Assembly (NCBI GenBank): GCA_947452875.1
Contig: CANGEZ010000097.1
Coordinates: 1-7,169, forward strand
DNA length: 7,169 nt
Direction of reading: 5' to 3'
Source: Chitinophagaceae bacterium
GTDB lineage: Bacteria; Bacteroidota; Bacteroidia; Chitinophagales; Chitinophagaceae
A program made the position numbers and the translations under genes. This document shows, in pieces, positions 1-5,464 of the stretch (positions within the stretch are counted from its first letter, which is position 1; each line of letters starts with the position of its first letter). The notes beneath the pieces were generated by a model that did not search any database, had not been told where the DNA came from, and saw nothing but the letters and a program-made list of their open reading frames with translations.

Positions 1-2169
1 ATTAGCATTAGTCGTAATAAATGTATATGTACCGCTTGCAGGGTAAATAGTTCCATTCCAGTTATAATTTATGCAAGCAACAACAGTTTCATCACTTGAG
101 GATGTTGGAGTTACTGTTAAATTAAGTGTTACTATCGAATCACAGCCATTTGCAGCTCTCAATGTATCTGTATATGTTCCACCAGTTGGACAGCTAATCG
201 AGTTCCAAGAATATGGAAGGAGGTTTGAACAAATGGTAGTATTAGTTGTGCTATATGACAACGGCAACAAGCGGATATTAACAGTTGAGATTGAATCACA
301 ACCATTAGACCCGGTTAAGATAATTTCATATGAACCGGCAACGGAATAATTATTGTTAGAACCTGGATCAACATATGTTGACCCTCTGCATATAGAGATA
401 TTTGTAACAGTTCTTATTGGTTGATTCACCAATATATCCAAACTTTGCGTACAAGTTGTAAACCCGTCATCAAATGTGCAATAGTATGTTGTGTTTGCAG
501 TTATTGAACCAGTTGTAATTGGGTTGCCTGAAATTGCTGTACCGTTCATATCAGTCCATGAAACAGTTGGTGTAATGTTTCCTCCAGTTGTATTCCACAA
601 AAATGATCCTTCATTTGTTGCTGTTGCACCACCTGCAGGTATCGTAGCTCCGGCACCGTTAGCACCGCTAATCATGAAGCCATATCCGAAAGGTCTTACA
701 CAATAAGCGATGTCATCTCCAGCGCTTCCTCCCGTGATATCATGAATAACATTTCCATTATTATTAAATGTAACCAACAACACATCATTCAATCCTCCTG
801 CATCTCCTCTGTAATTACCACAAGCAGCAATGTTGTTACCATTTACTGCAACACCATAAAAGCGTGTATCCGTAGACGCTTGTTGATATGATTTTGCCAA
901 AATAACGTTTCCTGATGCATCATAATTTACTAGAAATGCATATTCAGCAGATGCATCAGGCATTGCGGTTGCGCCAATAGTAAATCTTGAGCCACTATAA
1001 TAACCAACTAGCCATGGGTTACCAGCTCCATCAACAGTAATATCATTTATAAATATTTGTGTATTTCCTGCAGCACCATCATTTCCAATACTATTTCCCC
1101 ACTGCCAGTTTCCACTATTTGATAACTTAATGATATAAGCATTTCCAATACCACCGTTAGAAATGGTATGAGTAGTGCTTGCTGCATCATTAACTTGTAA
1201 AGCATCGCCGCTTGAAGTAGCATTATACCATCCTGTAAAATAAATATTATTTGAACCGTCCGTTGTAACACTTGATGCTACTGCATCTTTATTGTATACT
1301 TTAGTTATCCATTGAATGGCACCTGTGGTATTAAACTTTATTACTGCTGCTGTTGAGCCGGCGCTATTTCCTGGTGTGATTGAGTATGAACCAACAGCAT
1401 CTTTGATGTTGACATTTCCAGCAGTGGGACTTGCATTGTAAACAGCTGTCACTATTGGATTTCCTTCGCCATCTACTGTAACACCATTGAAACCATCATT
1501 GCTACCACCATAGATGGTAACACCCCAATCGATAATTCCATTAGAATTTACTTTAATTAAAAAACCATCCTGAGCATTCGGGTTGCCTATACTTGAAACA
1601 TATGATTCAGCAACAAAAGGTCTTCCACCTGCTGTGCTATTTATTGTAGTGTTTCCATTATACCTACCTACTATATAAGTATTTCCTAAATTATCTACAG
1701 CAATAGCTTTACCGCCATCATTACCCAACTGATCATTGTTGGCAGAACTTCCATAAATGGCCCAACCCTCTGCACCACATGCAGTGTATTTAGCCATAAA
1801 GAAATCTCTATTGCCAATAGCTTGCAATGTTTGTCCTGCTATACTCACACTTCCTGTATAAGCTCCAGAAAAATATACATTCTGCTGGTTGTCTACAAAA
1901 GTTGATGAGTATTTGTAGTTTACATTACCGGCAGTTTTCAGTGTTGAAAAACAACTTAATAAACTAGCAGGCGTTGCCGTTAGTGTGGTACTACTTCCAG
2001 CGCATACAGTTGATGGTGATGCACTGATTGTTCCTTGCAAACAAGACGTGGCTTGTTGGGCGTTGGTGTTTCTCAACTGCGCATTTACATGTAAACAAGA
2101 GATAAAGAAAAAAGCAGTAGCCATAAATAACTGAATGGCTCTAAAGTTGGTAGACTTTGGGGATAGCAT
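1..2169 (-). CDS. Large secreted SBBP-type beta-propeller protein with Ig-like and CDSI repeats (3' end outside window)
   Basis: The frame is open from the ATG at 2169 to the left edge, giving 723 residues without a stop; I checked every codon. An in-frame TGA lies at 2214-2212 with no other ATG after it, which fixes the start. Residues 1-30 form a signal peptide (hydrophobic LFMATAFFFI, cleavage after VNA before Q31). Residues 47-68 (SPSTVCAGSSTTLTAT) resemble the first strands of a Bacteroidota Ig-like/PKD-like domain. Residues 84-531 hold seven blade-like repeats with the SBBP pattern 'VD..GN.Y..G.Y ... D.FL.K....G...W'. Residues 532-582 resemble the rest of an Ig-like domain (TYYC ... TCTQSLDILV). 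From 586 come repeats ending in GCDSI, period 52-53, still running at the edge. The family suggests cell-surface or secreted adhesive/structural proteins; a type IX sorting domain past the edge is inferred, not seen. The leader is A-rich without a Shine-Dalgarno. The 709-bp gap upstream suggests its own promoter. Exact function unknown. Confidence 0.9.
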   Translation of the reverse strand, partial: MLSPKSTNFRAIQLFMATAFFFISCLHVNAQLRNTNAQQATSCLQGTISASPSTVCAGSSTTLTATPASLLSCFSTLKTAGNVNYKYSSTFVDNQQNVYFSGAYTGSVSIAGQTLQAIGNRDFFMAKYTACGAEGWAIYGSSANNDQLGNDGGKAIAVDNLGNTYIVGRYNGNTTINSTAGGRPFVAESYVSSIGNPNAQDGFLIKVNSNGIIDWGVTIYGGSNDGFNGVTVDGEGNPIVTAVYNASPTAGNVNIKDAVGSYSITPGNSAGSTAAVIKFNTTGAIQWITKVYNKDAVASSVTTDGSNNIYFTGWYNATSSGDALQVNDAASTTHTISNGGIGNAYIIKLSNSGNWQWGNSIGNDGAAGNTQIFINDITVDGAGNPWLVGYYSGSRFTIGATAMPDASAEYAFLVNYDASGNVILAKSYQQASTDTRFYGVAVNGNNIAACGNYRGDAGGLNDVLLVTFNNNGNVIHDITGGSAGDDIAYCVRPFGYGFMISGANGAGATIPAGGATATNEGSFLWNTTGGNITPTVSWTDMNGTAISGNPITTGSITANTTYYCTFDDGFTTCTQSLDILVNQPIRTVTNISICRGSTYVDPGSNNNYSVAGSYEIILTGSNGCDSISTVNIRLLPLSYSTTNTTICSNLLPYSWNSISCPTGGTYTDTLRAANGCDSIVTLNLTVTPTSSSDETVVACINYNWNGTIYPASGTYTFITTNAN

Positions 2170-2457
2170 ATGTGGTTTTTTAATTTTTAAAGTGTACGAT
2201 GATCTTAGTTTTCAATATTGAATCCAATAGCATAAGAACATGCATCGCAGTAATACCAAGCTTTTCAGAGGAAAAAAGCACAGTAGTTTGCAAGATTTGC
2301 AGTTTTTAGTTATTGGTTTTTCAAAATCTTTGCACTAGAATAACAATGACACTCACTTATTAATGAGTACCATGCATTCGCATGCCTTGTGGGTTGAGAG
2401 GTAGGTTTTTTCAGGAGTTGGTTAACTATTAAGAAAACCAGTTGTCAGATTTTAAAT

Positions 2458-2476
2458 AACGATTTTGTCAATCGTT
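2458..2476. repeat. Perfect 7-bp inverted repeat, 5-nt loop
   Basis: AACGATT at 2458-2464 and AATCGTT at 2470-2476 are perfect complements around TTGTC. There is no T-tract directly after it that would make a normal intrinsic terminator for the minus-strand gene 400 bp away. It lies 289 bp upstream of the secreted-protein start. It could be a regulator-binding dyad or chance in AT-rich DNA; function unknown. Confidence 0.5.
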
Positions 2477-2607
2477 TTCACACTTGAACTAACTACGTTA
2501 ACCATTCAACACTTAAATCACATATTAATTAACAGCAATTAGTAAAGCAGTGCAACATTACATCTTTTAAATATTGAAAAAACACTAGATGTAAAGAAAA
2601 CACGCAG

Positions 2608-2679
2608 TTATTCACAGAAAAAAGCACTTGTGAATATTTTCAAGTTAAAGGGTTGGGGATTAAAATATGATGTGGATAA
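2608..2679. promoter_or_regulatory. Cluster of three DnaA-box-like sites
   Basis: TTATTCACA on the plus strand (2608-2616) and TTATCCACA on the minus strand (read as TGTGGATAA at 2671-2679) both fit the DnaA box consensus TTATNCACA exactly. A third site, TGTGAATAT at 2629-2637, is one mismatch away. The first and third also form a perfect 8-bp dyad (TATTCACA/TGTGAATA, 12-nt spacer), so they could instead be an operator for an unrelated regulator. The A/T tract at 2758-2791 lies about 80 bp away, an arrangement compatible with an origin or a DnaA-regulated region. The role as DnaA sites is inference from sequence match only. Confidence 0.4.
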
Positions 2680-2757
2680 CTTCAACATCATGCTATCTGA
2701 TAAGATTTACCAAACCAGATATGAGTTTAGTCTGAAATGCTTACAAGAATGATGCCG

Positions 2758-2815
2758 AAATTTTATTATTTGTTATTTTTTTATATTAATAGGAAATTGC
2801 TCCTAAATAACAAAT
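2758..2815. repeat. A/T tract with 11-bp inverted repeat enclosing a small hairpin
   Basis: Positions 2758-2791 contain one G and otherwise only A and T. ATTTGTTATTT (2768-2778) and AAATAACAAAT (2805-2815) are perfect 11-bp inverted repeats. Inside them TAGGA (2790-2794) and TCCTA (2801-2805) form a 5-bp hairpin with loop AATTGC, sharing one base with the outer right arm. No T-tract follows on the minus strand, so it is not a classical terminator for the PAP2-like gene, although it lies 64 bp beyond its stop and could slow or protect the transcript end. The low stability would also suit a DNA-unwinding element next to the DnaA-like boxes. Confidence 0.5.
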
Positions 2816-2863
2816 GCAAATATGAATGGTTGCAATTAGAAAAAAAGTGATTTAAAATACTTC

Positions 2864-2884
2864 CGCTAATAATAAGTGTTAGCG
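2864..2884 (-). repeat. Hairpin overlapping the PAP2-like stop codon
   Basis: CGCTAA (2864-2869) and TTAGCG (2879-2884) pair across a 9-nt loop. Flanking AAATA / TATTT bases would extend the stem past a small bulge. The right arm includes the stop codon. On the minus strand a T-rich run (TTTTTTT complementary to 2840-2846) follows only about 18 nt after the stem, too far for a standard intrinsic terminator, so termination here is only possible. Confidence 0.3.
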
Positions 2885-3571
2885 TATTTGATAAGCAGTA
2901 TAACGATCTGATATTTCTGAATTGAGCTTTAGTAATCTTACAGATTTTTTGAGTGCTGCAATAAAATTAATCTGAAACAGATACACCAACAAACCTGAGA
3001 CCAATCCTACCCCCGCTCCAGTAATCAAATGAAAATATTGATGGGGCGCAAGATACAAACGGGAGAACGCTACAAAAATAGATAAGAAAAAAAATAACCT
3101 TTGATATTTAATCTCCTTAATCTTTATACATAAAATGGTTGCCCAAGTAAATACAACAGCTGTATGTGATGATATGATTGTACTTATAGAACGATTAGAT
3201 TTATTGGAATCCCCAAAAAGATATTGACCATTTTCAACATAAAATTGAAAATTCTCATAAATAAAAATTTGATTCAACAACTGAACCAAAAACATGGTAA
3301 TACTCAATCCTAATAATAATTTTAAACCAAGTCTGGTTTTTTGAAGATAGAAAATAATAAATACTGACATCAATACTATAAAAAAAGCGTCACCCATGAA
3401 TGTGAGATTAATGAAAAAAATGTTCATCCAAGTATGATGAATCATTTTATTAAACACAGGAGTTGAAGAAGAATCAATAAACAGTAAGGTAACTAGGGAA
3501 AAAATCAAAAACAACACGGACGTTATTAAAAATGTTTTTCCGTTTTTCAAATAGTTTAGAAATACATTCAT
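2879..3571 (-). CDS. PAP2-like integral membrane protein with altered catalytic motifs
   Basis: A 230-residue very hydrophobic protein with about five to six membrane segments (roughly 12-32, 50-75, 82-104, 134-150, 157-170 and 183-204) and a basic C-terminal tail. The layout matches the PAP2/phosphatidic acid phosphatase superfamily: 'FMGDAFF' (58-64) fits the usual TxxGD segment, SSH (134-136) sits where PSGH is expected, and S170-R171-x5-H177 fits the first part of motif 3 (SRx5Hx3D). The family dephosphorylates lipid phosphates or undecaprenyl pyrophosphate at the membrane. Here motif 3 ends in H181 instead of D, Pro and Gly of motif 2 are I133 and S135, and motif 1 (Kx6RP) seems replaced by N100-x6-NF. 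The assignment to the fold is fairly safe, activity is doubtful. The start ATG has no Shine-Dalgarno. A terminator-like hairpin 79 bp upstream suggests separate transcription. Confidence 0.8.
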   Translation of the reverse strand: MNVFLNYLKNGKTFLITSVLFLIFSLVTLLFIDSSSTPVFNKMIHHTWMNIFFINLTFMGDAFFIVLMSVFIIFYLQKTRLGLKLLLGLSITMFLVQLLNQIFIYENFQFYVENGQYLFGDSNKSNRSISTIISSHTAVVFTWATILCIKIKEIKYQRLFFFLSIFVAFSRLYLAPHQYFHLITGAGVGLVSGLLVYLFQINFIAALKKSVRLLKLNSEISDRYTAYQIR

Positions 3572-3609
3572 TTTAATGACAATTAATTTTGATGCAAATT
3601 ATTTTGTTA

Positions 3610-3723
3610 ATGTTTCCTTTTCATTAAAATATCATTAAGTGAATGTTATTAAAAAAAATGTCACCATTAAGAATAATGGTGACTACTAGCATGATTTTGC
3701 ATGCTATTTGCTTAAGGAAACGT
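3610..3723. repeat. Nested inverted repeats forming a three-way-junction-like element
   Basis: An outer pair, GTTTCCTT (3612-3619) and AAGGAAAC (3714-3721), is perfectly complementary; adding the neighbouring bases gives AAtGTTTCCTT/AAGGAAACgTT with one mismatch. It encloses a 10-bp hairpin (3660-3683) and a 7-bp hairpin (TAGCATG 3687-3693 / CATGCTA 3700-3706, loop ATTTTG). The element lies upstream of the PAP2-like start (3571), so it could be a transcribed leader, a small RNA 3' end, or a degenerate mobile repeat. No transposase or target duplication was recognised. Confidence 0.45.
3651..3683 (-). terminator. Intrinsic-terminator-like hairpin with T8 tract
   Basis: On the minus strand a perfect 10-bp stem (GTCACCATTA pairing with TAATGGTGAC, 3683 to 3660) with a 4-nt loop is followed after one base by eight T (3658 to 3651). 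This fits a Rho-independent terminator. The lipoprotein operon already has a stronger terminator at 3973-4006, so this one is either a backup, the end of a small transcript from 3684-3972, or an attenuator in the leader of the PAP2-like gene. Confidence 0.65.
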
Positions 3724-3827
3724 TTATAATGATTTGAACTTTGCTTTTCTAAAGGGTGCAATTTATCATGCAGATGTTTCCAAATTGTTTTGTATTTATT
3801 AATAAAAGGTTATGAAAAGGTTATGGG
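3724..3827. other. Unassigned intergenic DNA
   Basis: AT-rich sequence between the nested inverted repeats and the first tandem repeat block. I see no gene, RNA or clear promoter motif in it. Confidence 0.5.
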
Positions 3828-3885
3828 GGATAAGTTAGATACTGGATACTGGATAATGGATAATGGATGCTGGATGCTGGTTAGT
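3828..3885. repeat. 7-bp tandem repeat, consensus GGATNNT
   Basis: From 3837 to 3885 there are seven consecutive 7-bp units: AGATACT, GGATACT, GGATAAT, GGATAAT, GGATGCT, GGATGCT, GGTTAGT. A further GGATAAG unit at 3828-3834 is separated by two bases. Neighbouring units share the same variable dinucleotide (AC AC, AA AA, GC GC), which points to local copying by slippage. The block is intergenic. Confidence 0.85.
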
Positions 3886-3893
3886 ACTTCTCA

Positions 3894-3919
3894 GCAATGT
3901 CTCCTGAAAGGGACGTTGC
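3894..3919 (+). repeat. 10-bp hairpin between the tandem repeat blocks
   Basis: GCAATGTCTC (3894-3903) can pair with GGGACGTTGC (3910-3919) over ten positions, two of them G-T wobbles, with loop CTGAAA. The wobbles pair only in plus-strand RNA and become A-C mismatches in minus-strand RNA. No transcript is known here; the significance is uncertain. Confidence 0.35.
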
Positions 3920-3938
3920 GTATTTTAGAGCCAGATTT

Positions 3939-3974
3939 GCTGGATAGGCTAGATATGCTGGATAAGCTGGATAA
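3939..3974. repeat. 9-bp tandem repeat, consensus GCTGGATAA
   Basis: Four consecutive 9-bp units: GCTGGATAG, GCTAGATAT, GCTGGATAA, GCTGGATAA. They share the CTGGAT core with the 7-bp block upstream but have a different period. The last unit runs into the A-tract of the operon terminator. Confidence 0.85.
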
Positions 3975-4006
3975 AAAAAGCTGCTTCATATTCTGAAGCA
4001 GCTTTT
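3973..4006 (-). terminator. Strong intrinsic terminator of the receptor/lipoprotein operon
   Basis: AAAAGCTGCTTCA (3976-3988) and TGAAGCAGCTTTT (3994-4006) form a perfect 13-bp stem with loop TATTC. On the minus strand the GC-containing stem runs into seven T (3979 to 3973). It begins 26 bp after the lipoprotein stop codon, exactly where the end of the operon transcript is expected. Confidence 0.92.
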
Positions 4007-4032
4007 ATCATTAAAATAAAACAAACCTAATA

Positions 4033-5442
4033 TTAGTAGTTAAATCTTGTCCATGTTTTCCACCAAGCATCAGCTGCATCGCAGGCGCCGCGGTAGGCAA
4101 CGGGTGTAAACCAAGTTGTCAATTTAGGATCAGAAAAAGCCGAACCTGAAAGTGCAGGTGAACCAGATTGAGGATTAAAGTCTACAGAATTATCATAGCT
4201 GAATGGCGATGTTAATTGTACATCTGATGTGTTTGTCAACAAGGTATTGCCACCATTAGCCCTTTGTATGTAATTAGTAAAATCCAATAGCGCCCATCCT
4301 GTTGGAGCTGAAGCGCTTACTGTATAATTCAATTGTGTTGAGTTGCCAGCAATGATATTATTGGCATAAACTGCTTTAGGTGTTGCTGCAGTTAAATTTA
4401 AATCTGTGGGTGTTCCTGTACTCGCATCTAATAACCATCCTGTTGGCCATCCCATTACGATTGAGTTGAAAACGCTGATAGCAGAATTTCTTCTTGCGTG
4501 CACACCTCTTCTGAAATTAGAATTACCAATATTTGATAAAGTGGCGCGTGGACCAACAAGCGTAACATTGCTGAAAATAGCTCCAGTTTGTGGGTTTGTA
4601 GCACTTCCACCTGCGTCATTGTCACTTTCAAATCCATTACTTCCGCTGATATCAGCAATAGCACTATCTCTTAAACCAATTGCATATTGAACTTTTCCAA
4701 TGAAGCCATTATCTGTATCGAAATCATCGTCCAATCCTTTGTAAGCAATCAAATGTTTGCAATTCACTGTTCCACCAAACCACTCGAAGCTATCGTCATT
4801 TGCAAAGGCTACTTGTACATAATCAATGATGGTTTGATTACCAACACCACCCATAGTCAGTCCGTTGATTTCTTTATCAGGTAAAAATGCGTATCCTGCA
4901 TATTCAACTCTTACATAACGTAAAATGCCACTGTTGTCTGCAGGATTACTGCTGGCACCTAAGCCATACAATCCCAAACCATCACTATTGTTGATACCAC
5001 CTTCTATTTCACCGATACCCACTTGTCCATTATAACTTGCATTAGTCGGCGCATTGCCCAAAATTACCAAACCTGCCCAATCACCACGGGCAGGTGTAGA
5101 CGCTTCTGATGTGAATACAATTGGTTTATCAGCAGTACCATCTGCTATGATTTTGCAACTTCTGGTAATGATCAATCCACCAGTTCTTCCTTGTTCTCCT
5201 ACAATCTTTGTTCCGGGCTCAATGGTCAATACAGCTCCGTTAGTAACGTATACCAATCCACGAAGTTTGTATACATAATCAGCTTTTAAAGTTCTGTTAG
5301 CTGTAATTCTACCTTCAAGAATGGTATTCTCTGTGGAACCATTGTTGTTATTATTGTTGGCAGGTGCACCATCCACTTCGATTTTACGGCATGCCGTTGA
5401 AGTGATTAAAAAAGCGATGATTAAATAACTTAAGCGTTGCAT
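4033..5442 (-). CDS. Predicted beta-helix lipoprotein paired with a TonB-dependent receptor
   Basis: A complete 469-residue protein. Residues 1-17 are a lipoprotein signal with lipobox S-T-A-C18, so C18 should carry the lipid. The next residues (RKIEVDG) contain charges but no clear Bacteroidota surface-export signal. An Asn-rich linker (N29-N34) leads into repeated short beta strands: 'GAVLTIEPGTKI' (69-80) and 'DKPIVFTS' (105-112), then 'GDWAGLVILG' (120-129), the usual start of right-handed parallel beta-helix proteins. Acidic motifs cluster at N215-E220, D238-D244 and E272-D276, possible metal or ligand sites. The end (YRGACDAADAWWKTWTRF, 450-467) resembles the 'GAF..W..GWT.F' tail I associate with such proteins. 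The gene starts 22 bp after the receptor stop with an A-rich leader and no Shine-Dalgarno, so the two are very likely co-transcribed. It lacks SusD features. Substrate unknown. Confidence 0.88.
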   Translation of the reverse strand: MQRLSYLIIAFLITSTACRKIEVDGAPANNNNNNGSTENTILEGRITANRTLKADYVYKLRGLVYVTNGAVLTIEPGTKIVGEQGRTGGLIITRSCKIIADGTADKPIVFTSEASTPARGDWAGLVILGNAPTNASYNGQVGIGEIEGGINNSDGLGLYGLGASSNPADNSGILRYVRVEYAGYAFLPDKEINGLTMGGVGNQTIIDYVQVAFANDDSFEWFGGTVNCKHLIAYKGLDDDFDTDNGFIGKVQYAIGLRDSAIADISGSNGFESDNDAGGSATNPQTGAIFSNVTLVGPRATLSNIGNSNFRRGVHARRNSAISVFNSIVMGWPTGWLLDASTGTPTDLNLTAATPKAVYANNIIAGNSTQLNYTVSASAPTGWALLDFTNYIQRANGGNTLLTNTSDVQLTSPFSYDNSVDFNPQSGSPALSGSAFSDPKLTTWFTPVAYRGACDAADAWWKTWTRFNY

Positions 5443-5464
5443 AGTTTTTGTTTTATTTTCTGAT

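Larger units (their letters stand above)
2170..2878. other. 709-bp gene-free region upstream of the secreted-protein gene
   Basis: I see no convincing coding region here on either strand. The stretch separates the 3' end of the PAP2-like gene from the start of the secreted propeller protein and should contain that gene's promoter, but I could not find a clear match to the Bacteroidota -33/-7 (TTG / TAnnTTTG) promoter close to the start. It holds several short inverted repeats (TGCAA-GAT-TTGCA at 2289-2301, CATGC-ATTC-GCATG at 2371-2384, AACGATT/AATCGTT at 2458-2476), a pair of GTTAAC sites in inverted TGGTTAAC/GTTAACCA context (2419-2426 and 2497-2504), a cluster of DnaA-box-like 9-mers (2608-2679), and a nearly pure A/T tract (2758-2791). 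The length and density of dyads are more than a simple promoter region needs. Confidence 0.7.

Noticed and set aside
71..706. Plus-strand open frames at 71-349 and 491-706.
   Set aside because: They lie opposite the continuous minus-strand frame of the secreted protein, whose translation has clear signal peptide and repeat motifs; the plus-strand products show no recognisable features.
2094..2169. Reading the secreted protein's signal as a lipoprotein signal with lipobox FISC (C25).
   Set aside because: Position -3 would be Phe, and a standard signal peptidase I site (VNA before Q31) typical of Bacteroidota secreted proteins follows directly, so C25 is more likely part of the hydrophobic core end.
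2737..2850. Plus-strand 37-codon frame (starts MLTRMMPKF) with a hydrophobic centre and charged ends, like a small membrane peptide or type I toxin.
   Set aside because: The hydrophobic part is simply the A/T tract read as Phe/Leu/Tyr/Ile codons, no ribosome-binding site or promoter is visible, and there is no antisense RNA evidence. Conservation in relatives would be needed to revive it.
3572..3640. Promoter for the PAP2-like gene at TAATTTG on the minus strand near 3595-3602.
   Set aside because: The match to TAnnTTTG is one base short and no well-spaced -33 TTG was convincing.
3828..3974. CRISPR array.
   Set aside because: The units are only 7 and 9 bp, with no spacers between them and no cas genes in the window.
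3790..3996. Plus-strand 68-residue open frame starting at TTG.
   Set aside because: It translates the two tandem repeat blocks and ends inside the terminator stem; low complexity, no ribosome-binding signal, non-ATG start.
4033..5442. SusD-like nutrient-binding lipoprotein.
   Set aside because: The position next to a TonB-dependent receptor suggests it, but the protein has beta-helix strand repeats instead of the alpha-helical TPR-like SusD pattern.
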